DNA of 64,000 bases, taken from positions 4,216,001 to 4,280,000 of the forward strand of contig NZ_BSST01000001.1 in assembly GCF_030161395.1 (NCBI RefSeq), written 5' to 3'. The stretch comes from Thalassotalea insulae. GTDB taxonomy: Bacteria; Pseudomonadota; Gammaproteobacteria; Enterobacterales; Alteromonadaceae. Numbering within the stretch: position 1 is the first letter of the stretch; every line of letters starts with the position of its first letter. Positions 1 through 9,557 of the stretch are shown one piece after another. The position numbers and the translations under genes are program-made. The notes below the pieces were generated by a model, which saw nothing but the letters and a program-made list of their open reading frames with translations, was not told the DNA's origin and did not search any database.

Positions 1-658
1 CGATGGCATCAGCACCTTTATTATTGTAAAACATGGCCAAAACCATGGGCTTACCTATTATTGTTTTCGGAAATGCATTTTTAAATAAACTAGGGTCAAA
101 GTCGATTTGAATTAATTTCTTCCCATAAATAATCATTTGTTCGGGATTAGGTCGTTCTGTCAGTAACAAATTTACATGCCCTGTTAACATATTATATTGA
201 CCATTTCTGGTCCAATATTCAGGGACTTGAATTTTTTGGAATTTAACGTCAAGTTGCGCTTCTTTTGCTAGTGCATAAGCCATAATGGTTAATGACATAC
301 AATTTGCAGTACCACTGTGATAAGCATCTATCGCAGTCAAGTTAGCTAAATTTTGATAAGATAAATTAATACTATCTTTTTTAAACAATTGTTTTAGTAA
401 TTCTTGTGCACGCTTTTTACTATCACGAACAACTAATAGTTTTTCTTTGACCATTTCTTTCATTTCTTGATCAATGGCAAAAATATCCTGCTCAGTCTCT
501 ATATCGAAGGTTTGATACTTAGGAAATGCTTCATCTATATATAATGTTGTATTAACAGAAACTTTTTCATTTGAAGTCGTAGTTTGGCAAGAAACAACTA
601 ATAAGATCAGCATAAGGATTGGTAATCGAACTCTGGCGTTAAAATCTAATGCAAACAT
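1..658 (-). CDS. Lipoprotein with transglutaminase-like core, C-terminus cut by window edge
   Basis: The reading frame opens at an ATG (complement of 656-658) and runs off the left edge, so only about 219 residues are visible. The N-terminus is a lipoprotein signal with a hydrophobic run ending V-V-S-C (Cys about 24), so the protein is probably lipid-anchored in the periplasm. A conserved stretch around residues 120-175 has a Cys in a NCMSLT context followed by a His in GHVNLL, which is the Cys-His arrangement of transglutaminase-like/SirB1-like cores often followed by TPR repeats. The C-terminal part that could confirm TPRs lies outside the window. The function is unknown. The gene points away from the tRNA-Ser region and has its own upstream gap. 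Confidence 0.6.
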   Translation of the reverse strand, partial: MFALDFNARVRLPILMLILLVVSCQTTTSNEKVSVNTTLYIDEAFPKYQTFDIETEQDIFAIDQEMKEMVKEKLLVVRDSKKRAQELLKQLFKKDSINLSYQNLANLTAIDAYHSGTANCMSLTIMAYALAKEAQLDVKFQKIQVPEYWTRNGQYNMLTGHVNLLLTERPNPEQMIIYGKKLIQIDFDPSLFKNAFPKTIIGKPMVLAMFYNNKGADAI

Positions 659-897
659 AAAGCCCCCAAAACACATCTATAATCTTTACATATCTAAACT
701 ATAAACCACTTCTTTCGTACATGATGGATAAATAACCAATTATTCATAGATTATTACAATTTATTGACAGACTATATTTTGAATTTGCAGCAAATATCCA
801 TTACAAATGTTTAAAATTAGTAAGACGGGATTAGGTTGTGCTTTTAACTCTATTAGCCGACGTAGCCCTAGAGTTCTAAAAATAACAAATGAAAAAA

Positions 898-1010
898 AAC
901 ATCATTGAAATAATGGTTTCTTAGAAAATGACGATGAATTAGAGATTTGAACGCTAATTTTTTAGCTAATAACGGTATTGCACTACAAACTCTAAATAGA
1001 GATTTATCTT
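898..1010 (-). pseudogene. Decayed partial copy of tRNA-Ser and its terminator
   Basis: The bases around 919-955 align with 1051-1090, which is the terminator-proximal spacer and the 3' half of the intact tRNA-Ser next door. Shared blocks include TCTTAGAA, GATGA/GGTGAG and AGAGATTTGAAC. A further stretch near 983-1005 resembles the variable-arm region (CTACAAAC). A weak hairpin followed by A's at 890-920 sits where the copied terminator would be. The anticodon arm and 5' half are not recognisable, so no functional tRNA is made. It looks like an old tandem duplicate that has degraded. Confidence 0.45.
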
Positions 1011-1020
1011 TATCAACAAA

Positions 1021-1050
1021 AAAAGCCCTAACATTGCGGTTAGGGCTTTT
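1021..1050 (-). terminator. Rho-independent terminator of tRNA-Ser
   Basis: The 9-bp stem AGCCCTAAC/GTTAGGGCT with a 6-nt loop is flanked by A's on the left, which read as a U-tract on the minus strand. It lies 10 bases past the tRNA 3' end. Confidence 0.8.
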
Positions 1051-1060
1051 TCTTAGAATG

Positions 1061-1151
1061 TGGCGGTGAGATAGAGATTTGAACTCTAGAAGGGCTACAA
1101 ACCCTTGCCGGTTTTCAAGACCGGTGCTTTCGACCACTCAGCCATCTCACC
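1061..1151 (-). tRNA. tRNA-Ser (anticodon UGA)
   Basis: The gene is 91 nt including an encoded CCA. The acceptor arm GGTGAGA pairs with TCTCACC, the discriminator is G, and there is a long variable arm as in class II tRNAs. The anticodon loop CTTGAAA lies between CCGGT and ACCGG and gives anticodon UGA. An identical copy lies at 15781-15871 on the same strand. Confidence 0.95.
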
Positions 1152-1183
1152 ATAATGTAGTTGCTTCCTAGAAAGCGGTGCGA

Positions 1184-1212
1184 ATATTAAAGTTTCATAT
1201 CTTGTTTGTAAA
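1184..1212 (-). promoter_or_regulatory. Sigma70 promoter of tRNA-Ser
   Basis: On the minus strand TTTACA (1207-1212) and TAATAT (1184-1189) are separated by exactly 17 bp. A G+C-rich discriminator follows, as is usual for stringently controlled stable RNA promoters. The same -35, -10 and spacing occur before the second tRNA-Ser. Confidence 0.8.
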
Positions 1213-1454
1213 GAATTTTTTTTCATTAGCTGCAAATCAGTAGTTTTTATCACCTTTTACGTTGCTCAAATTCATATTTATTGATTTTTCAGCCTACGCG
1301 TATTTTTAGTTAGGTTAGTTTTTAGGCAAATTTTGCGCTTTTGTTGGAGGAACTGTCCTTAGCTTATTTGCCACTATGTGGTGGCGTTTTATTCACTATC
1401 GAAACAACTACGCCTAGAAAATTATAACTCTAATAAACACGGGGATGATTAACC

Positions 1455-4286
1455 ATGAAAATAAAAGCTCTTACGCTGGTAATTTCAGCTGCTCTATGTG
1501 GATCTGTCTTTGCAGCAGATACTGACACAGACGACAATCAAAAGAAACAAAACGAAGAAGAAGTAGAAGTTATTGAAGTTACGGGTATTATCAGCAGTCT
1601 AAAAGAAGCACAAAGCATCAAAAAAATGGCAGACAATGTCGTCGATGCGCTAGTTGCTGAAGACATAGGTAAATTCCCAGATGAAAATGTTGCTGAAGCG
1701 TTGCAACGCATACCAGGTATTAGCGTTACTCGAAGTAATGGCGAGGGACAAACCATTACCATTCGTGGTCTCACTGGTGGCTATAACATCACTAGTTTAA
1801 ACGGTCGAAAATTAGCCTCAGACAATGCCGGTCGTGATTTTAACTATGATGTTATAGCATCAGAACTAGTCGGAAAAATCGAAGTACATAAAACCCAAAA
1901 AGCAAAAATTCAAGAAGGTGCTGTTGGTGGTGTAGTCAATATTTTTACCCGTAAGCCACTGGAACTCGGCAAGGCTATGAGTGTTTCGGTTAAAGCAGAC
2001 TATAACGAGCGTGCTGAAGCAACTAATCCTAAAACCAGTTTTTTAATCAGTGATACGTTTGATAATGGCGAGTTGGGTGCCCTACTTTCTTTAGTTCACA
2101 CTAAAACCACCTCAAGATATGACTCTTACTGGGCTTCATGGTGGCACGATAATACTTATAGCGATATCGGCAACAATGTGCCGATGCCAAGCGGCAGCAC
2201 AACTGATGACATGTTTCGTAGCCCAAGCTACCCGAAAATCAATATGAGTCGTTCTGAGCGTGAGCGTATCGGTGGAACATTTGCCTTGCAGTGGTTACCA
2301 AGCGAAAACTTAGATGTTAACTTTGATGGCTTATATACCACTTATGATATTGATGTCAGCGGTAAAGTATTATCCTTAGCGATGCCTACTGCCTGGGGAC
2401 CTTTTGGTGAGTATACTGAATACAACGTTGGCAGCGATGGCTTTTTAGAATCAGCGGCTTGGAACGATGCAACGTTAGAATTACTGGAAGACAGTAACCC
2501 GAGAAAAAGCAGTACCTATCAATTAGGCTTAAATGTTAACTGGATCCATGATCAACTGACATTAAATTTAGATGCTTCTCATTCTGAGGCAGAAAATAAG
2601 AATGATGGTGATACCAAGTTTGTTGTGGTACGCGCAGGAGTCGATGCAGCAGCGATTAACTTTAATAATGGTCAGGCGATACCGGATATTTACCTATCAC
2701 AAGCACTTGATGAAAATGCTAAATATGGCGCGCACTATTCACGAATAGACGGCGATAACATTAATGATACCAATACTCGCATCGTAATTGACGGTAGCTA
2801 TGAATTTAGTGAAGGTATAATTACCGAACTATATTTTGGCGCCGGCTATAACATGCAGGAAAAAGACAAAGTACACTATAGTCCAAAAAACGGTTCTATT
2901 TTTGCGCTTGATTATATGAATGCTATTAATCCGACTTATGATGCGGAAACCGTTGTCATTGGCGGTCAGGAAATGTGGCGCTTACCTGATAACGTCATTA
3001 TTCCAGGTAATGGTGATAACTTTGGTGGCAATGCAAATGTTCCTTCCAGCTGGGCCAGTATTGATGTAGATGCACTGTATCAATTCTACCAAAAATTAGA
3101 CCCAGAAGCCTATCAAGAAGTTATTCCAACACAAGTCAAATCAGGTAGTAATAGCTTTGCTGTAAAAGAAGAAACCATTCACGCCTATATTGAAGCAAAA
3201 ATTGAAGAGCAACTCTTTGGTTTACCCTACATGCTAGACGCCGGTGTACGTTATATAAAAACCGATGTTACTTCCCATGGTTATTCACAAGACCCTGCTA
3301 ATTTAGTATTTGGTGATGATGGTTTGCCAGCCAATGATGCTTGGCAAGATCGAGTGCTAGTTAACTTTACCGGTAGCTATTCAGAAATATTGCCGAGCTT
3401 TAACTTTAAATTAGCACTAACGCCTGATGTTATCTTGCGTTTAGCAGCCTCTAAGGCAATTGCTCGACCTAATTTGGCACAGTTGAGACCTATCACTGAA
3501 TATAACCCTATTATCAGCACTGATGCAGATGGCCGTTCAAAGCGCAGCCTCTATGAGAATGATCCCGGCTTATCGCCTTATAGCGCGAAAATGTTTGATA
3601 CTGCGCTTGAGTGGTATTACAGCGAAACAGGTAATTTGGCTTTTGCTAGCTTTTTTAAAGAGTTAAGTGCTTTTGTTAAAAATGACATTACTAGTGAAAC
3701 CATTGCCGGAAAAGAGTTTCAGGTCACCCGCCCTTATAATGATGATGAAAATCAAGCACTGATCCGAGGTTATGAAATTTCTTGGTATCAAACCTTCGAT
3801 GAATTTTTGCCTGAATCATTCGCCGGTTTTGGTATTTCGGCTAACTATACCTACAACAACAGTTCATCTGGAGAAAAAGACGGTGAAGGACAAGAAATAC
3901 CATTTTGGGGACTCTCAAAAACCCAATCCAATATCAACCTGTTTTATGAGCAACATGGCTTCAGTGCTAATATCGCTTACAATAAGCGTTCTGGCTTTAA
4001 TGCCTACAAAGCTTGGCATTGGACATATGAGACTTTTGGTTGGGTAGACAATGAACAAGCCAATGCTACTGACGGGGAAAGTTTAAGTATTAGCCTAGCT
4101 TATGATATTAATAAAAATTTACGTATTACCGCTGATGGCAATAACTTGCTAGACCCGGAAAATAATATCAGTGTCAATGCTATTAACACCGAAATGTTAG
4201 CGGCGGGTGCGAGTGAAGGCCGGTATGGATTAAGTTCAGCCAGCTATGGTCGTCGCTATTCGGTTGGTGTTCGCTATAAGTTTTAA
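1455..4286 (+). CDS. TonB-dependent receptor, carbohydrate-type (cluster 1)
   Basis: This 943-residue outer-membrane receptor has a clear signal peptide (cleavage after SVFA, about residue 20). A TonB-box-like segment IEVTG lies near residue 41. The plug domain follows (about 50-165), with the DIGKFPDENVAEALQRIPG block typical of the proteobacterial TIGR01782-type receptors found at sugar loci. The remainder is a beta-barrel ending in an aromatic C-terminus (YKF). Such receptors import oligosaccharides or other bulky ligands with energy from TonB-ExbBD, which is not encoded here. It is followed by a MelR-like regulator and two glycosidases, so the ligand is probably their substrate. The start is supported by GGGGATG upstream of the ATG. 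The ligand is unknown. Confidence 0.88.
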   Translation: MKIKALTLVISAALCGSVFAADTDTDDNQKKQNEEEVEVIEVTGIISSLKEAQSIKKMADNVVDALVAEDIGKFPDENVAEALQRIPGISVTRSNGEGQTITIRGLTGGYNITSLNGRKLASDNAGRDFNYDVIASELVGKIEVHKTQKAKIQEGAVGGVVNIFTRKPLELGKAMSVSVKADYNERAEATNPKTSFLISDTFDNGELGALLSLVHTKTTSRYDSYWASWWHDNTYSDIGNNVPMPSGSTTDDMFRSPSYPKINMSRSERERIGGTFALQWLPSENLDVNFDGLYTTYDIDVSGKVLSLAMPTAWGPFGEYTEYNVGSDGFLESAAWNDATLELLEDSNPRKSSTYQLGLNVNWIHDQLTLNLDASHSEAENKNDGDTKFVVVRAGVDAAAINFNNGQAIPDIYLSQALDENAKYGAHYSRIDGDNINDTNTRIVIDGSYEFSEGIITELYFGAGYNMQEKDKVHYSPKNGSIFALDYMNAINPTYDAETVVIGGQEMWRLPDNVIIPGNGDNFGGNANVPSSWASIDVDALYQFYQKLDPEAYQEVIPTQVKSGSNSFAVKEETIHAYIEAKIEEQLFGLPYMLDAGVRYIKTDVTSHGYSQDPANLVFGDDGLPANDAWQDRVLVNFTGSYSEILPSFNFKLALTPDVILRLAASKAIARPNLAQLRPITEYNPIISTDADGRSKRSLYENDPGLSPYSAKMFDTALEWYYSETGNLAFASFFKELSAFVKNDITSETIAGKEFQVTRPYNDDENQALIRGYEISWYQTFDEFLPESFAGFGISANYTYNNSSSGEKDGEGQEIPFWGLSKTQSNINLFYEQHGFSANIAYNKRSGFNAYKAWHWTYETFGWVDNEQANATDGESLSISLAYDINKNLRITADGNNLLDPENNISVNAINTEMLAAGASEGRYGLSSASYGRRYSVGVRYKF

Positions 4287-4312
4287 TCTTGAGATTAAAA
4301 CACTCAACACTA

Positions 4313-4340
4313 AGCGAAGGCAAGCAAGCTTGCCTTCGCT
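4313..4340. terminator. Perfect 13-bp palindrome after TonB receptor, probable terminator
   Basis: The arms AGCGAAGGCAAGC and GCTTGCCTTCGCT are perfectly complementary with a 2-nt loop, 26 bp past the receptor stop. The downstream run is only weakly T-rich, so it may act as a terminator or as an mRNA 3' stabiliser. It separates the abundant receptor message from the regulator gene. Confidence 0.6.
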
Positions 4341-4447
4341 GCTTTCTCTAGCTCCTATTTTTTATTAAATAGTTCCTGAAAAATAACCTTTATATTGTAT
4401 GCAATTATTTTTTGCATTACCTTTATTTAACTATCTGTTGTTGAGCG

Positions 4448-5335
4448 ATGATAATGTTAGATTGGATAAACCGAATTAAATTTAATCCTAAAAGCCCATT
4501 GACAATTCAGGGACATGAAAACAATTTTGGCTTTCAGCGACATAAGCCTGAAGTGATGGAAAACAGCCATTGGCATGGCCATATCGAGATCAATTACTTA
4601 TTTAACTGTTCTGCTGATTATTTAATTAATGGGCAGAAAATTAAGATTCCTGAAGGACGCATGATCATCTTCTGGGCATCAATTCCTCACCAAATGACTG
4701 CTGCATACGGTGATGGTGAGATGGTTAATATTTATATTCCCCTCTCGGCATTTTTATCTTGGAAACTGCCACAGACGTTTTTAGATCAACTGTTAAATGG
4801 AGAAGTATTAGTCGCGAACAGTTTGCACCCAACCGATGAACATTCAACATTAATGTGGCAACAAGACTTAGAACTAGGTCAAGACCCGCTTATGCTACAA
4901 GTTATTGATGAAATTCGAAACCGCATCAGGAGGATGTCACTGGAATCATACAGTAGCTTTGAGCTAACCAATTATGACAAACATAGTGAGAATAGATCTC
5001 TGGTCAAAGGGTTAACTCATATTCAAGTGATCTTACGTTATATCGCCGATCATTATGATCAAAAAATTACCGTTGATGATGTCGCAAAACATACAGGTTT
5101 ACACCCAAACTATGCGATGAAGCTATTTAATCAGGTAATGCGTATTTCCATCAAGCAGTACATTAACAAACTAAGGTTGCAACACGCCCAGGCGCTACTT
5201 ATCGATACCAATCAGGCAGTACTTAACATTGCTCTCGAAGCAGGTTTTGGCTCAATCAGTCGTTTTTACGATATTTTTCAACGTGAATTTAACATGTCAC
5301 CGCAAAAATTTCGTCAGGAAGCCTTTAATCATTAA
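4448..5335 (+). CDS. AraC-family regulator, MelR-like
   Basis: This 295-residue protein has an N-terminal cupin-like sensing domain (about 20-150) and a C-terminal AraC double helix-turn-helix (about 195-292). The SHWHGHIEIN block, the YLING segment and the FWASIPHQ segment closely match what I remember of E. coli MelR, the melibiose activator. The C-terminal pattern (YAMKLFNQVM, IKQYI, LNIALEAGFGSISRFY) is also MelR-like. MelR senses an alpha-galactoside, so this fits control of the adjacent retaining GH97 gene. The start could be either of two ATGs six bases apart. No operator was identified with confidence. It is a local regulator of cluster 1 by inference. Confidence 0.85.
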   Translation: MIMLDWINRIKFNPKSPLTIQGHENNFGFQRHKPEVMENSHWHGHIEINYLFNCSADYLINGQKIKIPEGRMIIFWASIPHQMTAAYGDGEMVNIYIPLSAFLSWKLPQTFLDQLLNGEVLVANSLHPTDEHSTLMWQQDLELGQDPLMLQVIDEIRNRIRRMSLESYSSFELTNYDKHSENRSLVKGLTHIQVILRYIADHYDQKITVDDVAKHTGLHPNYAMKLFNQVMRISIKQYINKLRLQHAQALLIDTNQAVLNIALEAGFGSISRFYDIFQREFNMSPQKFRQEAFNH

Positions 5336-5453
5336 CAATAAAAGCTATTTTTCAGGAAACTTTTATTCAATATAGGCAAGTGTTTCTGTAGAGCGATATG
5401 TTCCAATGATGATTAGCCATTTTATGTTCGACAAACCTTAACGGAGACTTCTA

Positions 5454-7478
5454 GTGCAAAAAAAACTTAATGCTATTGCGATATTACTAGCCGCAATAAC
5501 GACACCTGTTGATGCATTCACCGCTAACCATTCATTAAATGATTTAGCGGAGCAACTAAACGATCGTTGGTCAATAGCAAATACCGGGATCCAATGGCAG
5601 GTCACAGATAGCCATCAAGACCATATTGAATTTAGTGGTGAACAGGTTTCAGGTATTATTTATTACGGTAGTGATAACGCAGGTAATTTAGTACTTAACC
5701 GTAAACTTGTCTGGCCAATGTTACGAACCATTCCTAACGATACCCATGCCAGCTTAATTCATGAATTTCCTTTAGATGCTTCTCCTAGTATTTCGCTAAA
5801 CGGTGAAACCATTCAGCATGAAAAATTAATACAGGTAAACTTTGATGGCATATTAACGTTAACCAGCCGCATTTCACCTGATATAACTATTGTCAGAACC
5901 CTATCTCCTAGCCCAGATAAACCTTTGATCGTAGAACGTATTAGTTTTGAAAATAACGCCCAACAATCGGTAGAGATCACAACTAGTAATTTTAATTATC
6001 GTTATGAGACAGATGATAGCAAAAGCGTTTATGGCCGTTATGCTATTGAAGCGCAATCCCAAAGCAGTGGCAGCTTTACTCTAGCAAAAGGTGAGCAAAA
6101 GACGATTTACGTCAACTATTTTGCCACCCAAACGGGTCAGAGTCGTCAGTTTAATAGTGCTGAGGAAATTAGAGCGCGTCAGCAATATGTCACACAGTTA
6201 CAACAAAAGCTTGAATTAAAAACGCCAGATCCCGTCGTTAACAAAATGTTTGAGTTTGCCAAGTTACGGGCAGCAGAAAGTATCTTTCGCACTAAAGGAG
6301 GCCTAATGCATGGCCCAGGAGGAGGTCGTTATTATGCTGCGATCTGGGCAAATGATCAGGCCGAATATATCAATCCGTTCTTTCCTTTTTTAGGAAATGA
6401 TAATGGTAACGAGTCTGCTATCAATAGCTTTAATCACTTTGCCCGCTTTATGAACGACAAATTTGAACCAATTCCATCATCCATTATCGCCGAAGGCGAT
6501 GATATCTGGAATGGTGCTGGTGATCGGGGGGATTGCGCTATGATAGCTTATGGTGCCAGTCGTTTTGCTCTGGCCTACGGTCACCAAGCACAAGCTAATG
6601 CATTGATGCCTCTAATAGATTGGTGTTTAGCTTATAACAAACGTCAATTGTCCAGCCAAGGTGTTATTGGTTCAGACAGTGATGAATTAGAAGGCCGTTT
6701 TCCCGCCGGTGATTATAACCTAAGTACCAATATGCTGGCATATGGTGCCTTAGTCAGTGCAAGTTATTTAAATAAACAACTAGGCGATCCAGCAAAAGCT
6801 AAACAACTGCATGAACAAGCAACCACGCTGCTGTCAAATATTGAAAAGTACTTTGGCGCAAAAGTGCAAGGATATGACACCTATCGCTATTTTGACGGCA
6901 ATACTAAATTAAGAGCCTGGATTTCACTGCCGCTAACTATGGGGGTATTTACCCGTAAACAAGGAACGCTTGCTGCCCTACTTTCTTCTCACCTATGGAA
7001 TGAAAATGGAATTTATAGTGAAGCCGGCAACAAAACATTTTGGGATCGCGCGACTTTGTATTCATTTCGAGGCATTTTTGCCGCACAAGAAACTGACACT
7101 GCGATGCGCTACTTCAAATATTATTCTCGTAAGCGATTATTAGGTGAACATGTACCCTACGCGGTTGAAGCTTGGCCAGAAGGCGACCAACGTCACTTAT
7201 CTGCTGAAAGTGCGCTCTATGCTCGTGTCGTTACTGAAGGTATTTTTGGCATTGAACCGACTGGTTTTAATTCTTTTAAAGCGGCGCCTTATTTACCGAG
7301 CGGCTGGAATGAAATGTGTCTTAATAAAATTCAGGCATTTAACGATAATTTTAACCTTTGTGTTAAAAGAAACAGTAACAAGCAAGAAAGCTATACCGTT
7401 TCTGTTTATCAACAATCAAATCACCAGCAAACCTTTCAGTGGCAAGGCGAATCACCACTTGAAATCTCACTAAAATAA
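5454..7478 (+). CDS. Secreted glycosidase-like protein, six-hairpin ((alpha/alpha)6) type
   Basis: This is a 674-residue protein starting at GTG, with GGAG 8-9 bases upstream. A signal peptide ends near VDA (residue 21). The first 230 residues look like a beta-sandwich domain. From about 260 to 610 there are regular helical blocks rich in acidic and aromatic residues, with segments GPGGGRYYAAIWAND, IIAEGDDIWNGAGDRGD and SDSDELEGRFPAGDYN, typical of six-hairpin glycosidases. A PSGW turn near the C-terminus is also seen in related families. I cannot assign a CAZy family. It sits directly before the GH97 gene (57-bp gap with a small hairpin at 7488-7511), so it probably acts on the same glycan in the periplasm. 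Confidence 0.6.
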   Translation: MQKKLNAIAILLAAITTPVDAFTANHSLNDLAEQLNDRWSIANTGIQWQVTDSHQDHIEFSGEQVSGIIYYGSDNAGNLVLNRKLVWPMLRTIPNDTHASLIHEFPLDASPSISLNGETIQHEKLIQVNFDGILTLTSRISPDITIVRTLSPSPDKPLIVERISFENNAQQSVEITTSNFNYRYETDDSKSVYGRYAIEAQSQSSGSFTLAKGEQKTIYVNYFATQTGQSRQFNSAEEIRARQQYVTQLQQKLELKTPDPVVNKMFEFAKLRAAESIFRTKGGLMHGPGGGRYYAAIWANDQAEYINPFFPFLGNDNGNESAINSFNHFARFMNDKFEPIPSSIIAEGDDIWNGAGDRGDCAMIAYGASRFALAYGHQAQANALMPLIDWCLAYNKRQLSSQGVIGSDSDELEGRFPAGDYNLSTNMLAYGALVSASYLNKQLGDPAKAKQLHEQATTLLSNIEKYFGAKVQGYDTYRYFDGNTKLRAWISLPLTMGVFTRKQGTLAALLSSHLWNENGIYSEAGNKTFWDRATLYSFRGIFAAQETDTAMRYFKYYSRKRLLGEHVPYAVEAWPEGDQRHLSAESALYARVVTEGIFGIEPTGFNSFKAAPYLPSGWNEMCLNKIQAFNDNFNLCVKRNSNKQESYTVSVYQQSNHQQTFQWQGESPLEISLK

Positions 7479-7535
7479 CTTACTGCTGCCAGAGACTATT
7501 TTGTCTTTGGCGCTAGTAATAAATAAAGACATGCT

Positions 7536-9554
7536 ATGAACAAATACCTATTTTTTATTTTTTCAGCCGTTAACTATGCTCTGCTGGCGATTGTTTTAAG
7601 CGACAACGTACAGGCAAAAACATTTGAGCTTGCGTCACCGGATCAACAAACTCAGCTGCTCATTAAGGTCCCTAAGATACTAACTCAGGAAACGCCTTTA
7701 ACTTACACAGTTAATTATTACGATCAAAAGATCGCAGACAATGCAAAAGCCTGGTTAACGATAAGACCAGATAACCGTGCGGCAATTAAACGTTATCAGT
7801 TGATTACTAGTGATACCCAAACGGTTGATCGCGTCATAACGCCAGTAGTTAAACAAAAAACCGCAAAAATTCATGAACAATTTAATGAGTTATCTCTTGC
7901 GTTTAGCCAGCAATTATCTTTGACCTTTAGAGTTTATAATAATGGCATTGCTTATCGCTTTTCATCCTTGCAAAAAACGCCGTTTACCGTATTAAAAGAA
8001 GTTGCTAATTTTAACTTTGCCAAGGATGCACAAGTTTTCTTTCCACAAGAGCAAAGCTTTATCTCACACAATGAACGTTTATATCAGCAAACAACACTTA
8101 GCGAAATTACCCAGGCACAATTTGCCAGTTTACCATTAATGGTGGCAGCGAATAATGTCAAAGTTGTACTAACCGAAAGCGCTTTGCAAGATTATCCCGG
8201 AATGTGGCTAAGCGGCAGTGACACCTATAGCCTCAATGCGAAATTCCCTCATTATGTGGTAAAAAGTAAGTTAAAAGCTAATTCTGACCGCAATGAAGTG
8301 ATCACTGAACGGGCAGACTTTATTGCTCAATACCCGGAAAGTAAAGTCGTTAAACATTTTCCTTGGCGCATTATGGTTTTGGCAAATAATGATAAAGCGC
8401 TGTTAACCAATCAACTGAGCTATTTATTGGCTGAACCTAATCGAATTGTAAACCCAGACTGGATAAAACCGGGAAAAGTTGCCTGGGACTGGTGGAATGC
8501 GAATAATATTTATGGCGTTGATTTCATTTCAGGTATTAACACCCAAACCTATAAATACTTCATTGATTTTGCTGCAAAGTACAATATTGAATATATCTTA
8601 CTGGACGAAGGCTGGTATCAGTTAGGCGATGTATTAAAAGTATCGCCCGATATCGACGTCAAAGAAATTATTCGCTACGGCAAAAGCAAAAATGTTGATG
8701 TGATTCTTTGGGTGATATGGGAGACATTGGCGCAAAAATTAACGCGTGCATTAGATACCTATAAAACTTGGGGCGCAGCTGGGATCAAAGTCGATTTTAT
8801 GCAGCGTGATGACCAAAGCATGGTGCAATATTACTGGCGAGTAGCAGAACAAGCAGCCAAACGTCATCTATTAGTAGATTTCCACGGTTCATATAAACCC
8901 GCCGGATTAAGACGTACTTACCCTAATGTGTTAACCCGAGAAGGCTTAAGAGGTTTAGAGCACAATAAATGGGCAGATTATATTACGACTAAACACAATT
9001 TAACTTTGCCCTTTATCCGAATGGTTGCCGGGCCGATGGATTATACCCCAGGTGCTATGGTCAATAAACAACCGAAAAATTTCAGTATTGCTTTTAATCG
9101 CCCTATGAGCCAAACCACCCGTGCTCATCAAGTTGCCATGTATGTCATCTATGAAAGTCCACTGCAAATGCTCGCTGATAGTCCGTCAAATTATTTAGCG
9201 GAAGATCAAACCACTCGCTTTATTAGCGCAATTCCAACGGTATGGGATGATACTAACATACTGTTTGCTAAGATGGCTGAGCATATCGTCAGCGCCAGGC
9301 GTTCAGGCAATAACTGGTTTATTGGTGCAATGAATAACGACATTGCTAAAAGTTTTAGCGCAAAGTTATCGTTTTTAAGTGATGGCGAATACCAACTTGT
9401 GACGTTTGAAGATGGTGTTAATGCAGATAAGTATGCCAGTGATTATCAGATAAAACGTCGTATCGTTAATCGGGATGACACTATCACAATTAACTTAGCA
9501 CCAAACGGTGGTTGGGCAGCAAGATTAACTCCAATCAGCAAAGAGCAAAAATAA
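7536..9554 (+). CDS. GH97 glycosidase, retaining subgroup (probable alpha-galactosidase)
   Basis: This is 672 residues with an N-terminal signal or membrane segment (cleavage about residue 27). It has the three GH97 parts: an N-terminal beta-sandwich (30-280), a TIM barrel (about 290-560, starting with the WDWWNANNIYG block) and a C-terminal beta domain. The segment GIKVDFMQRDD places Asp420 where the nucleophile of retaining GH97 enzymes lies. Glu469 in LTREGLRGLE matches the acid/base position. The remembered Bacteroides alpha-galactosidase BT1871 uses D415 and E470. Inverting SusB-type alpha-glucosidases lack this Asp. With a MelR-like regulator nearby, alpha-galactosidase is the best call; beta-L-arabinopyranosidase is an alternative in the same subgroup. 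Confidence 0.85.
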   Translation: MNKYLFFIFSAVNYALLAIVLSDNVQAKTFELASPDQQTQLLIKVPKILTQETPLTYTVNYYDQKIADNAKAWLTIRPDNRAAIKRYQLITSDTQTVDRVITPVVKQKTAKIHEQFNELSLAFSQQLSLTFRVYNNGIAYRFSSLQKTPFTVLKEVANFNFAKDAQVFFPQEQSFISHNERLYQQTTLSEITQAQFASLPLMVAANNVKVVLTESALQDYPGMWLSGSDTYSLNAKFPHYVVKSKLKANSDRNEVITERADFIAQYPESKVVKHFPWRIMVLANNDKALLTNQLSYLLAEPNRIVNPDWIKPGKVAWDWWNANNIYGVDFISGINTQTYKYFIDFAAKYNIEYILLDEGWYQLGDVLKVSPDIDVKEIIRYGKSKNVDVILWVIWETLAQKLTRALDTYKTWGAAGIKVDFMQRDDQSMVQYYWRVAEQAAKRHLLVDFHGSYKPAGLRRTYPNVLTREGLRGLEHNKWADYITTKHNLTLPFIRMVAGPMDYTPGAMVNKQPKNFSIAFNRPMSQTTRAHQVAMYVIYESPLQMLADSPSNYLAEDQTTRFISAIPTVWDDTNILFAKMAEHIVSARRSGNNWFIGAMNNDIAKSFSAKLSFLSDGEYQLVTFEDGVNADKYASDYQIKRRIVNRDDTITINLAPNGGWAARLTPISKEQK

Positions 9555-9557
9555 TTC

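Noticed and set aside
868..1137. Open frame of 89 codons on the minus strand with an internal peptide repeat
   Set aside because: It overlaps the tRNA-Ser, its terminator and the decayed copy. The repeated peptide is just the duplicated RNA sequence read in frame.
3772..4047. 91-codon frame inside the first TonB receptor gene
   Set aside because: Same-strand shadow in another frame of a well-supported receptor gene, without its own ribosome site.
4380..4430. ATGCAA/TTGCAT inverted repeat before the MelR-like gene as its operator
   Set aside because: The arms are only 6 bp in an AT-rich stretch and were not found at the other cluster 1 promoters.
7144..7473. 109-codon frame inside the six-hairpin-type gene
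   Set aside because: Shadow frame; the main frame carries the conserved C-terminal PSGW block across the same bases.
7536..9554. SusB-type inverting alpha-glucosidase
   Set aside because: The Asp in KVDFM and the Glu in TREGLRG match the retaining subgroup.
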